Shown here piece after piece: positions 18,423 to 26,929 of a stretch of DNA of 60,244 bases (positions within the stretch are counted from its first letter, which is position 1; each line of letters starts with the position of its first letter). The notes below the pieces were generated by a model, which saw nothing but the letters and a program-made list of their open reading frames with translations, had not been told where the DNA came from and ran no database searches. Both the position numbers and the translations under genes were made by a program. The DNA is from Pseudomonadota bacterium (lineage in GTDB: Bacteria > Pseudomonadota > Gammaproteobacteria > Burkholderiales > Burkholderiaceae_C): positions 1 to 60,244 of the forward strand of contig JAJYTY010000002.1 in the NCBI GenBank assembly GCA_021792835.1, read 5' to 3'.

Positions 18423-19228
18423 TGCGCATGGCCCAGGCCGCGGTCGGGGCGCCGCCGCGGCCGTTGGTCGGGCGTGGCGTCGTGCGCCATGCCCGGCTGC
18501 GTCCGGCGCGCAATGCCTTCACCTATCCGGTGGTGTTCGTGTTGCTGCCGATGCGCGCGCTGGCGCGCCGGCCTGGCGCGTTGGCGTTGGCGCGCAATCG
18601 CTTCGGGCTGCTGAGTTTCCATGATCGCGACCATGGGGACGGCGGCCCCGACAGCCTGCGCTGGGTCGAGCAATTGCTGTGTGCCAGCGGGGTCGACGGA
18701 GTCGATGGCGAAATCTGGCTGCAGTGTTTCACGCGCGTGCTCGGCTACGTGTTCAACCCGGTGAGCTTCTGGTATTGCCACCGGCGCGACGGCTCGCTGG
18801 CGGCGGTGGTGGCCGAGGTCAACAACACCTTCGGCGAGCGGCACTGCTATGTGCTGCGCCCGCGCGCGTCCAGCCGCGGCATCGCGTGGGGCGAGGAGCT
18901 GCACGCGGTCAAGACCTTCCACGTATCGCCGTTTTGCCGCCTTGAAGGCGCCTACCGCTTCCGCTTCCTGCGCACCATGGGCGAGGGCGGCGAGCGCATT
19001 GTCTCGCGCATCGACCACGACGACGCCGAAGGCCCGCTGCTGCTGACCAGCATCAGTGGGCGCCTGGAGGACCTGACCGCGTCGAGCCTGGCGCGAGCCT
19101 TCGTGACCCAACCCCTGCACGGACTGGGGGTGATCGCGCGCATCCATTGGCAGGCGCTGAAGTTGTGGTGCAAGCGCGTGCCCTTCGTTTCCAGGCCCAC
19201 CACGCCGATCGAGCCCATGTCCCGATGA
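18422..19228 (+). CDS. DUF1365 family protein
   Basis: GRGVVRHARLRPARNAFTYPVVFVLLPM...FNPVSFWYCHRRDGSLAAVVAEVNNTFGERHCYVL; TGATG coupling to the upstream gene. Confidence 0.92.
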   Translation: MRMAQAAVGAPPRPLVGRGVVRHARLRPARNAFTYPVVFVLLPMRALARRPGALALARNRFGLLSFHDRDHGDGGPDSLRWVEQLLCASGVDGVDGEIWLQCFTRVLGYVFNPVSFWYCHRRDGSLAAVVAEVNNTFGERHCYVLRPRASSRGIAWGEELHAVKTFHVSPFCRLEGAYRFRFLRTMGEGGERIVSRIDHDDAEGPLLLTSISGRLEDLTASSLARAFVTQPLHGLGVIARIHWQALKLWCKRVPFVSRPTTPIEPMSR

Positions 19229-20490
19229 ATACGACCACCCATTCCGCCGCCATCGCGAGGCCGCCGCACGGTGGCCCCGGCGCCGCGCCGCGCCTGCCGC
19301 TTGCCGCGCGCGGCGTGATCGCGCTGTTGCGTAGCCTGCAGCGCGGGCGCCTCGAGCTGCAGCTGCCCGACGGCGCGCTGCTGCACCTGGGTGACGCGAA
19401 CGCCGCACAGGCGCCCATCGCGCTGCAGGTGCACGACTGGAAGGTGTTCACGGCGGTGCTGCGGCGCGGCGGCCTCGGCTTCGCCGAGGCCTATTTCGAA
19501 GGTCGCTGGAGCTGTGCCGACCTGCCGGGGTTGCTGCGGCTGATGCTGGCCAATCGCCAGGCTCTCGATCGCGTGTTGCATGGCAGCCTCGTCGGGACCG
19601 TGCTGGACAGACTGCACCACCTGCTGCGCCGCAATACCCGCGCCGGCAGCCGAGACAACATCCACGTTCACTACGACATCGGCAACGACTTCTACGGGCT
19701 GTGGCTGGATCGCTCGATGACCTACTCGTCGGCGCTTTACCTGCGTCCCGACATGAGCCTCGAGCAGGCGCAACAGGCCAAGCTCGAGCGCGTGCTCGGC
19801 GAGTTGCAGTGCCGGCCCGGCCAGCGCGTACTGGAAATCGGCTGCGGCTGGGGCAGCTTCGCCGAACTGGCCGCGCGGCGTGGTCTGGTGGTCGACGCCA
19901 TCACCCTGTCGCGCGAGCAACTGGACTACGCCGCGCAGCGCATGCATTGCGCGGGCCTGGCCGGCCATGCGCGCCTGCATGGGATCGACTACCGCGACGC
20001 GGCGTCGATCGCGCCTGCCGGCGGCTTCGACGCGGTGGCTTCGATCGAGATGTTCGAGGCCGTCGGCGAGGCCTACTGGGGCGTCTGGTTCCGTGGGCTG
20101 GCGCAGTTGTTGCGCCCAGGCGGGCACGCGTGCATCCAGACCATCGTCATCGATGACGCGGCTTTCGAGCGCTATCGCCGTGGAACAGACTTCATCCAGC
20201 GCTATATCTTTCCCGGGGGCATGCTGCCCAGCCACCGCCGCTTCGCCGAGGAGGCCCGCGCCGCCGGCCTGCGGCTGGTGCGCGAGCACCGCTTCGGCGC
20301 GGATTACGCGCGTACGCTGGCCTCCTGGCGCCAGGGTTTCCTGGCGGCCCTGTCGCAAGTGCGTGCACAGGGATTCGAGCGCCGCTTCGAACGCCTGTGG
20401 GAGTTCTACCTGGCCTATTGCGAGGCCGGATTCGCCGAGGCATACATCGATGTCGTGCAGTACACCCTCGTCAGGCCCGTCCGGAGTTGA
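19225..20490 (+). CDS. cfa: cyclopropane-fatty-acyl-phospholipid synthase
   Basis: HYDIGNDFYGLWLDRSMTYSSALY...VLEIGCGWGSFAELAARRG...EMFEAVGEAYWGVWF. Confidence 0.95.
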   Translation: MNTTTHSAAIARPPHGGPGAAPRLPLAARGVIALLRSLQRGRLELQLPDGALLHLGDANAAQAPIALQVHDWKVFTAVLRRGGLGFAEAYFEGRWSCADLPGLLRLMLANRQALDRVLHGSLVGTVLDRLHHLLRRNTRAGSRDNIHVHYDIGNDFYGLWLDRSMTYSSALYLRPDMSLEQAQQAKLERVLGELQCRPGQRVLEIGCGWGSFAELAARRGLVVDAITLSREQLDYAAQRMHCAGLAGHARLHGIDYRDAASIAPAGGFDAVASIEMFEAVGEAYWGVWFRGLAQLLRPGGHACIQTIVIDDAAFERYRRGTDFIQRYIFPGGMLPSHRRFAEEARAAGLRLVREHRFGADYARTLASWRQGFLAALSQVRAQGFERRFERLWEFYLAYCEAGFAEAYIDVVQYTLVRPVRS

Positions 20491-21097
20491 GGCGCCCGCT
20501 GCGGCGGTGTCGCGGCGGCGCCTGGGCGCCGCGCTTGCGGCAGCCCTGGCGTGGGATCTGTTCGGGTTCGATGCCCTGGCACGTGCGGCGCCCGTGGCCT
20601 CGCCCCTGCTGCCGCCGCGCTGGCTGGCGCGGCGCCTGCCGGGTTGCACGCTGGCAGGGCAGGGGTGGTTCCGCTGGTGGGGCTTCGAGGTGTATCGGGC
20701 CTGCCTGTGGGTCGGCCCGCGAGGCCTCGATCCCGTGCATCTGGGCTCGCTGCCGTTCGCCCTGGAACTGCGTTACGCCCATGGGCTGTCCGGGCATGCG
20801 ATCGCCGACGAGGCAGCGCGGCTGATGGCCGAGCTCGAGCTGGGAAGCGCCAGGCAGCGCGGGCAATGGCTGCAGTCGATGCGTACCAGTTTTCCCGATG
20901 TGCGGGCGGGCGACCGGCTCGCCGGGTTGTACCGTGACGATCCGCCGCGTACCGGGTTCTGGTTCGACGGTACGCGCGTGGGCGGCATCGCGGGGCGTGC
21001 TTTCGCCGAGGCGTTTTTCGGCATCTGGCTGTCCCCTCGCACCCCGGCCCTGGCGCTGCGCCACGCGCTGATCGCGGGACTGGAGCCCGTGCGATGA
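20450..21097 (+). CDS. chalcone-isomerase-like domain protein
   Basis: GQGWFRWWGFEVYRACLWVGPRG...PFALELRYAHGLSGHAIADEAARLM...DRLAGLYRDDPPRTGFWFDGTRVGGIAGRAFAEAFFGIWLSPRT; position in the cfa operon. Confidence 0.8.
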   Translation: MSCSTPSSGPSGVEAPAAAVSRRRLGAALAAALAWDLFGFDALARAAPVASPLLPPRWLARRLPGCTLAGQGWFRWWGFEVYRACLWVGPRGLDPVHLGSLPFALELRYAHGLSGHAIADEAARLMAELELGSARQRGQWLQSMRTSFPDVRAGDRLAGLYRDDPPRTGFWFDGTRVGGIAGRAFAEAFFGIWLSPRTPALALRHALIAGLEPVR

Positions 21098-21176
21098 ACC
21101 TGCGGGCCACGTCGGCGCGCGCGGGGCCACGGGCTCACGATGCCTGGCCGCCGGGCTGCAGCGGGGGTTGAGCGAC

Positions 21177-21938
21177 ATGTCCCTGAACCCCGCCATGGTC
21201 GACTGGAGCGGGCGCTGCGTCTGGATCGTCGGCGCCTCGTCGGGAATCGGCGCCGCGCTGGCGCGTGCGCTGGTCGAGCGCGGCGCGCGCGTCGCCGTGT
21301 CGGCGCGCAACGCCGAAGCGTTGGCGGCGAGCGGCGCCGAGCTCGCGCTGCCGCTGGACGTGCGCGATGCGTCGGCGCTGGCGCGAGCCGGCTCCCGGCT
21401 GCACGAGCACTTCGGCGGCCTCGACCTGGCCGTGTACTGCGCCGGGACCTACCAGCCGATGCGCGCCGGCGATTTCGACCTCGAGCGCGCCCTGGCGCAC
21501 GACGACGTCAACTACCGGGGCGCGCTGCATTGGCTGGCTGCCGTCCTGCCGTTGCTGCAACACCGCCGAGGCGCGCACCTCAGCCTGGTTTCCAGCGTGG
21601 CCGGCTGGCGCGGCCTGCCGCAGGCGCTGGCCTACGGCCCGACCAAGGCGGCACTGATCAGCCTGGCCGAGACCCTGTACGTGGACCTGCGCGACCGGGG
21701 CATTGCGGTCAGCGTGATCAATCCCGGCTTCGTCGACACGCCGCTGACCGCGCAGAACTCGTTCGCCATGCCCGCGCTGCTGCAGCCCGAACAGGCGGCC
21801 TTGGCCATCCTGCGTGGGTGGCGACGCGGCCGCTTCGACATTCACTTTCCGCTGCGCTTCACCTTGTGGCTGCGCCTGCTGCGCTGCCTGCCGTATCGCG
21901 CAGGCTTCGCCATCACGCGCCGCTTCACCGGACTGTGA
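21177..21938 (+). CDS. SDR family NAD(P)-dependent oxidoreductase (alternative TTG start 21168)
   Basis: CVWIVGASSGIGAALARALVERGA; SLVSSVAGWRGLPQALAYGPTKAAL (S..Y..K). Confidence 0.92.
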   Translation: MSLNPAMVDWSGRCVWIVGASSGIGAALARALVERGARVAVSARNAEALAASGAELALPLDVRDASALARAGSRLHEHFGGLDLAVYCAGTYQPMRAGDFDLERALAHDDVNYRGALHWLAAVLPLLQHRRGAHLSLVSSVAGWRGLPQALAYGPTKAALISLAETLYVDLRDRGIAVSVINPGFVDTPLTAQNSFAMPALLQPEQAALAILRGWRRGRFDIHFPLRFTLWLRLLRCLPYRAGFAITRRFTGL

Positions 21939-22003
21939 CGGGACGGCCGACAGGCGCCGCCGCCTCGCAAGGCGCCAAGACACCGGATGACACAGTTCGA
22001 GTC

Positions 22004-22031
22004 TTGACGATCAAGAATATTCGGATAGACT
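22004..22031 (+). promoter_or_regulatory. sigma70-like promoter for sRNA candidate (TTGACG - 16 bp - TAGACT)
   Basis: ttgacg at 22004-22009, tagact at 22026-22031. Confidence 0.5.
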
Positions 22032-22036
22032 TATAT

Positions 22037-22104
22037 AAACCCTCCTCCAGGGTCTTCACTCCTAGTGTGAATGTTCGCCCGGCCCACGTGCCGGGCTTTT
22101 CTTT
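22037..22104 (+). ncRNA. candidate three-hairpin sRNA with CCUCC (anti-Shine-Dalgarno) loop and Rho-independent terminator
   Basis: ACCCT-CCTCC-AGGGT (22039-22053); TTCAC-TCCTAGT-GTGAA (22055-22071); GCCCGGC-CCACGT-GCCGGGC then TTTTCTTT (22077-22104); preceded by a promoter-like sequence. Confidence 0.6.
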
Positions 22105-22133
22105 GGGCGAGGGTGTTAATACGCAGATGACCA

Positions 22134-22165
22134 AACGACCGCAACTTCAATGAGTTGCGGTCGTT
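22134..22165. terminator. perfect 13-bp inverted repeat with 6-nt loop, probable terminator or REP-like hairpin
   Basis: AACGACCGCAACT-TCAATG-AGTTGCGGTCGTT, downstream of the minus-strand toxin gene. Confidence 0.55.
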
Positions 22166-22184
22166 CCTGGCTGGGGCCGCAGGC

Positions 22185-22472
22185 TCAATGCCGTGGAGGC
22201 CAGCGGCGCGCCGTGTGGACCAGTGCCAGCACCCACACGACCTCATCTGGCTCGTCGACTTCGTAGATCAGGCGATAGCTCTCGTGAACGACCAGCTCTC
22301 GCGTTCCCGTGATCATGCCGGGCTTGCCCAAGCGCGGGAAGTCGGCCAAACGACCTGCTGCGGCACCGAACAACTCATCCGTCGCGATGGCCGCCAGCAC
22401 GTTGTCCGCGGCGATGTGCGCCAGAATGTCTTCCCGATCCTGCTCGGCCCGACGCGTCCAGCAGACCCTCAC
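22185..22472 (-). CDS. ParE/RelE-family toxin
   Basis: VCWTRRAEQDREDILAHIAADN...GRLADFPRLGKPGMITGTRELVVHESYRLIYEVDEPDEVVWVLALVHTARRWP. Confidence 0.9.
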   Translation of the reverse strand: MRVCWTRRAEQDREDILAHIAADNVLAAIATDELFGAAAGRLADFPRLGKPGMITGTRELVVHESYRLIYEVDEPDEVVWVLALVHTARRWPPRH

Positions 22473-22759
22473 GCTCCCGCCTTGCCAAGCCCAAGCAACC
22501 CGGCGCGGCGAGAGGCAAAATCCGCCTCGACCGCCGCGTGCTCACGGCCACGCCCCGCATGCCTGTCCTCGCGCGCAGCCTCGACCTTGCTGTGCACGAA
22601 GTCACGGTAGTCACGCTCCTCTTGCTGGCGCATCAGGAACTCGCGCATCAGATCGCGCATGACCTGGGATGCCGGGCGATCCAGAGCGCGCGCCTCTGCC
22701 ATGAACTGGTCGCGCAACTCGGCCTCCAGCTTCATGGTGAAGACGGCTTCCTTGGACAT
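22469..22759 (-). CDS. RHH-type antitoxin partner of the ParE-like toxin
   Basis: MSKEAVFTMKLEAELRDQFMAEARALDRPASQVMRDLMREFLMRQ; 4-bp overlap with the toxin start. Confidence 0.85.
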   Translation of the reverse strand: MSKEAVFTMKLEAELRDQFMAEARALDRPASQVMRDLMREFLMRQQEERDYRDFVHSKVEAAREDRHAGRGREHAAVEADFASRRAGLLGLGKAGA

Positions 22760-22773
22760 CACGGGCTCCATAC

Positions 22774-22803
22774 TGACAACGTATGACCGAAGTGTATACG
22801 TCA
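22774..22803. promoter_or_regulatory. imperfect inverted repeat upstream of the antitoxin (candidate autoregulatory operator)
   Basis: TGACaACGTATgaccgaagtgtATACGTCA; half-sites TGAC(A)ACGTAT and TGACGTAT (reverse), adjacent to antitoxin ATG 22759. Confidence 0.5.
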
Positions 22804-22882
22804 GGGGCCCCATGTGCAAACGCCAAGGAGCCGTCGTAGATCTGAGCTTTCAACCTCGGGAATGCACAGCATTTGTGCAAAC

Positions 22883-23078
22883 TCACGCGCCTTGGGTCAT
22901 CTCCTCGTTGACACCCTTGGGCGATTGCCATGATGTCGCTGATGCACAACACGGGAGGTCGTGTGTCGGCCATGCTTTCCAGCACCCGGCCGCGGAACCA
23001 GGCGTCATGGGCCTGGGCTTCCTGCTGGGTGCCGAACTCGGACTCGATCGGGGAGAGAACAATGTCCATGGCGGGCAT
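22883..23078 (-). pseudogene. frameshifted antitoxin/stability-determinant remnant
   Basis: MPAMDIVLSPIESEFGTQQEAQAHDAWFRGRVLESMADTRPPV... in one frame; conserved tail ...DIMAIAQG / VNEEMTQGA split over two frames. Confidence 0.55.
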
Positions 23079-23366
23079 GGGTAATCCAAAGTCGCCTGCG
23101 AAGCCATCTGCCTGCCAGACGCAGGGCCTTGGCGACGCCGCCGACCGCGTGCGTATAGACGCCTGGGTGAAGCAGGCGCGAGACTGAGCCGTGCGGGAAG
23201 CCGGGGCGGGCGCATCCGCGGGCCGCCGAACATCGTGCGGAGTGGTTACGGTGTCTTCCGGCAATTTGCACGAAGTTACCGTTGCCGCGCGCCGGCGGGC
23301 ACCCCGTCCACCCGGGCCTGCCGTAGCATCCGCTCACTGTGTCCCCAACCGCAGGGAGGCTTGCAC

Positions 23367-24545
23367 ATGACCGACAGGCGAAGCATGGTCGACGACCTGG
23401 TGCTGGAAGCCTTGCGCTCGCTGCGCTCGTTGCTTGGCATGGACGTGGCTTTCGTGTCCGAGTTCCGGGACGGCCGGCGCGTGTTTCGTCACGTCGATTC
23501 CTGCGACCCGTCGATTCCCGTCGGTGTCGGGGCTTCGGACGCGCTGGAGGAGAGCTATTGCCAGCGTATCGTCGACGGACGCCTTCCCGGCTTGATGCAG
23601 GACGCGCGCGCGGTGCCCGAGGCCTTGCGCCTGCGTGCGACCCTGGCGATTCCGGTCGGCGCGCACCTGAGCGTTCCGATCCGACTCGGCGACGGGCGTC
23701 TCTATGGCACCTTGTGCTGCTTCAGCCGCGACGCGAACTCCGGGCTGGGGCAGCGCGACCTGGAGATCGTGCACTGCTTCGCCGACATGGCGTCGCGCTT
23801 CATCCAGGAACAGGCGGCCCACGAGCGCCAGGAGCGCGAGTTGCAGGCGCTGCATCGCGAAGTGCTGGCCGCGCAGCGTTTCCACATCGTCTACCAGCCT
23901 ATCGTGCGAGTGGCGGGCAGGCGCGTGGTCGGCTACGAGGCCCTGGCGCGTTTCGACGACCCGCCTGCGCGACCGCCGGACCAGTGGTTCCGCGAAGCGG
24001 AGCGCATCGGCATGCAGACCGCGCTGGAGGTGGGGGTGATGCGCAAGGCCCTGCAGGCCCTGGGACGTGTCCCGGCCAGCGTGTACGTGTCGATCAACGC
24101 ATCGCCGGGGACCATCCTCGACGGCGGCATCGACTCGCTGTTCGACGGACACGACTGTGCACGCGTGTTGCTCGAGCTCACCGAGCATTCATCGGTCGAC
24201 GACTACGCGGTGATCGCCCGCGTGCTCGCGCCGCTGCGCCGGCGCGGCCTGCGCATCGCCGTCGACGATGCCGGCGCCGGCTACGCGAGCTTCCGCCACA
24301 TCCTCAAGCTGCGCCCGGACGTGATCAAGCTCGACAACAGCCTGATCCGCCAGGTCGACTCCGACTGCGGCTACCGGGCGCTGGCGGCCGCGCTGGTGCG
24401 CTTCGCCGAGCAGACCGGCAGCGAGGTGGTGGCGGAGGGCGTGGAGACGCAAGCCGAGCTGCGGGCGCTTGAAGAACTCGAGGTCGACCACGCGCAGGGC
24501 TACCTGCTGGGCCGCCCGGCGCCGCTGGAGCGCTACCTCGCGTAG
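23367..24545 (+). CDS. GAF-EAL c-di-GMP phosphodiesterase-like protein
   Basis: GAF-like N-terminus (SYCQRIVDGRLPGLMQDAR...AHLSVPIRLGDGRLYGTLCCFS) followed by EAL (GYEALARFDDP, VAEGVETQAEL, AQGYLLGRP). Confidence 0.92.
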   Translation: MTDRRSMVDDLVLEALRSLRSLLGMDVAFVSEFRDGRRVFRHVDSCDPSIPVGVGASDALEESYCQRIVDGRLPGLMQDARAVPEALRLRATLAIPVGAHLSVPIRLGDGRLYGTLCCFSRDANSGLGQRDLEIVHCFADMASRFIQEQAAHERQERELQALHREVLAAQRFHIVYQPIVRVAGRRVVGYEALARFDDPPARPPDQWFREAERIGMQTALEVGVMRKALQALGRVPASVYVSINASPGTILDGGIDSLFDGHDCARVLLELTEHSSVDDYAVIARVLAPLRRRGLRIAVDDAGAGYASFRHILKLRPDVIKLDNSLIRQVDSDCGYRALAAALVRFAEQTGSEVVAEGVETQAELRALEELEVDHAQGYLLGRPAPLERYLA

Positions 24546-24590
24546 GCGCAATCGGCCACGGCCCGGGTCCACTGCGTCAACAGCCTGCTA

Positions 24591-25466
24591 CTAGGCCAGC
24601 GCGGCCGCGCCGGCGGCGATCAGTGCCACCGCCACGAGGGCGCGCGGCGCGGGGCGCTCGCCGAGTACGGCCCAGGCCAGCAGCACCCCGAACAGCATCG
24701 CGGTCTCGCGCAGCGCCGCCACCTGCCCGACCGGCGCGCGGGTCATCGCCCACAGGGCCAGCGCGTAGGACGCGACGCTGCTGGCCCCGCTGCCCAGGCC
24801 ACGTCCGAGCAGGCGCAGCGCCACCGCGGCATCGCCCGCGTGGCCCGGGTGGGGGCGCAGCAGCGCACGCGGGCCGCTGCCGCGCAGCAGCCAGCAGCTC
24901 GTCGGCAGCGCGGTCAGCGCGAAGCTCCACATCGCATAGGCCATCGGCGCGCCCGACAGTCGAGCTCCGGCAGCGTCGTTGAGGGTGTAGGCGGCGATCA
25001 CCGCCGAGTTCGCCAGCGCCAGCGCGACGGCGCCGTGCTCACCCGGCAACAGTCGTGCGCGCAGCAGCAGCACGCCCGATGCCACCGCGGCCACGGCCGC
25101 CGCCTGCATCGCGTGCAGCGGCTCGCCGAACACCCACACCGCCGCCAGCACCACCACCACCGGCGCGACCCCGCGCATCAGCGGGTAGCTGACCGCCACC
25201 CGCGCGCGCGCGTACGCCGCCGCCAGCAGCGCGAAATAGCCCACGTGCAGCAGCGCGCTGAGCGCCAGGTGCGGCCACGCCGGCGCGGCCGGCTGGCGCA
25301 TCCACGGCAACAGCGCGACAGCGACGACGGCGCTGCCCAGCACCAGGCGCGCCGTGTCCAGGCGGCGGTCGCCGCCGTGGCCGCGCACGGCCACGTTCCA
25401 GCCGGCATGCAGCAAGGCGCCCAGCAGCACGGCGGCGAAGGCGAGGGCGGGAACGTGGGAAGGCAC
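24591..25466 (-). CDS. EamA/DMT-family transporter
   Basis: About 10 TM helices; VSYPLMRGVAPVVVVLAAVWVFGEPL; AVLGERPAPRALVAVALIAAGAA. Confidence 0.85.
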   Translation of the reverse strand: MPSHVPALAFAAVLLGALLHAGWNVAVRGHGGDRRLDTARLVLGSAVVAVALLPWMRQPAAPAWPHLALSALLHVGYFALLAAAYARARVAVSYPLMRGVAPVVVVLAAVWVFGEPLHAMQAAAVAAVASGVLLLRARLLPGEHGAVALALANSAVIAAYTLNDAAGARLSGAPMAYAMWSFALTALPTSCWLLRGSGPRALLRPHPGHAGDAAVALRLLGRGLGSGASSVASYALALWAMTRAPVGQVAALRETAMLFGVLLAWAVLGERPAPRALVAVALIAAGAAALA

Positions 25467-25506
25467 GGTCTCCAGCAGGCTGTTGAAATACCCGCGGGGC
25501 CGGGCC

Positions 25507-26820
25507 TCAGGCGAGGAAGCGGGCCGGGTTGTCGATGCCCCAGGTCGCTGCGTCCTCGGGCCCGGCGATGCGCTCGTTCGTGGACCCAGCCGCCAGGTCG
25601 ATGGTCGACACCCGCACGTAGGCGCGACGGGTCGTGGAATAGAACACCCGCACCCGCGGCTGCAGCAGCGAGGATTCCGATTGCTCCACCACCACTCCGA
25701 GCAACCCCGATTCGAGGCGGACCAGGCTGCCCACCGGATAGATGCCCAGGCTTTTCACGAAGGCGTGGAACACCCGGCGATCCAGGTGGTCGCCGGCCCA
25801 CGCTGCCATGCGGCGCATCGATTCGGCGGGGTCCCAGCCCCGCTTGTAGGGGCGGTCGGAGGTGATCGCGTCGTACACGTCGCACACCGCGCCCATGCGC
25901 GCCGGCAGCGACAGTGCCTGCTCCGCCAGGCGGTCCGGGTAGCCCGCGCCGTCGATGCGCTCGTGGTGGTGCCGGCACACGTCGAGCACGACCTCGTCGC
26001 GCAGCCCCATGTCCAGCAGGTACTGCGCGCCGCGCGCCGGGTGGCCGCGCATGACCGCGAACTCGGCGTCGCTGAGCTTTCCCGGCTTGTTGAGGATCTC
26101 CAGCGGGACCCCGGCCTTGCCGATGTCGTGCAACATGCCCGCCAGCCCCAGTTCGCGTACCCGCTCGGGCTCGTCGATGCCGAGTGCGCGCGCCAGTGCC
26201 ATCATCAACGCGCAGACCGCCACGGAATGCATGTAGGTGTACTCGTCGGCGCTTTTCAGGCGGGCCACGCTGATCAGCGCGGTGGCGTTGCGCTGCAGCG
26301 ACGCGGAGATCTCGCCGACCAGGTCCTCCAGTCCCTGGCGATCGATGGCCCGCCCGAGGCGGGCCTCGTGGAACATCGCCTGCATGATCGGCTTGGACTG
26401 CGCGTACAGGCGCTGCGCATCTGCGCGCTCGCGCTCGAAGCTGGTGGCGCGCGGGGGTGTCGCACCCGCCGAGCCGGGCATCGCGGACGGCGAAGCAGGC
26501 GCCTCGGCTGGCGGCGCGGGGTTGGCAGGCGGGGAAGCGGGCGGAGAAGCGGGCGGAGAAGCGGGCGCGGACGCAGGCGCCTCGCGTTGCGTGTCGGCGG
26601 CGCCTGGGTCGCCAGGCTGCGCCGGGGCGTCGCGAAGGTCCAGTCCGCGCGACGGATCGATCCACGCCTCCGCAATGCCCGATTCCAGGATGGCGCGGAT
26701 CTGTTCGTCCTGCTCGAGCAGGAAGGCCCGGCGCCAGAACGGGTGCTCCAGCCAGGAACCCGCGAGTCGGGCGACATACATGCCGACGATCAATTGGTCG
26801 GTCTTGATTTTTCTCAGCAT
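25507..26820 (-). CDS. HD-GYP domain phosphodiesterase (DUF3391 N-terminus)
   Basis: KIKTDQLIVGMYVARLAGSWLEHPFW; LAGMLHDIGKAGVP; HHERIDGAGYPDRL. Confidence 0.93.
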   Translation of the reverse strand: MLRKIKTDQLIVGMYVARLAGSWLEHPFWRRAFLLEQDEQIRAILESGIAEAWIDPSRGLDLRDAPAQPGDPGAADTQREAPASAPASPPASPPASPPANPAPPAEAPASPSAMPGSAGATPPRATSFERERADAQRLYAQSKPIMQAMFHEARLGRAIDRQGLEDLVGEISASLQRNATALISVARLKSADEYTYMHSVAVCALMMALARALGIDEPERVRELGLAGMLHDIGKAGVPLEILNKPGKLSDAEFAVMRGHPARGAQYLLDMGLRDEVVLDVCRHHHERIDGAGYPDRLAEQALSLPARMGAVCDVYDAITSDRPYKRGWDPAESMRRMAAWAGDHLDRRVFHAFVKSLGIYPVGSLVRLESGLLGVVVEQSESSLLQPRVRVFYSTTRRAYVRVSTIDLAAGSTNERIAGPEDAATWGIDNPARFLA

Positions 26821-26929
26821 GGTTCGAGACGCGCGGTCGGCACGACGCCGAGGCGGCATGGCCCGGGAGTCCGCTGCCATCCAGCCTACGCGAAGGCGTG
26901 AATCAAGGTCGGTGTGTCAGGGTTCGTCG

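Noticed and set aside
18952-20649. 565-aa minus-strand ORF
   Set aside because: Antisense to DUF1365 and cfa, both strongly supported on the plus strand
21094-21172. Small ORF MNLRATSARAGPRAHDAWPPGCSGG overlapping the end of the chalcone-isomerase-like gene
   Set aside because: Only 25 aa with no homology cue; more likely operon spacer
22611-23264. 217-aa minus-strand ORF
   Set aside because: Composite: only the internal segment from Met 23078 resembles an antitoxin; the rest overlaps the real RHH antitoxin in another frame
26517-26580. 12-bp repeats GAAGCGGGCGGA as a regulatory repeat
   Set aside because: Explained as a coding Pro/Ala/Ser linker (PASPPASPPASPP) within the HD-GYP protein
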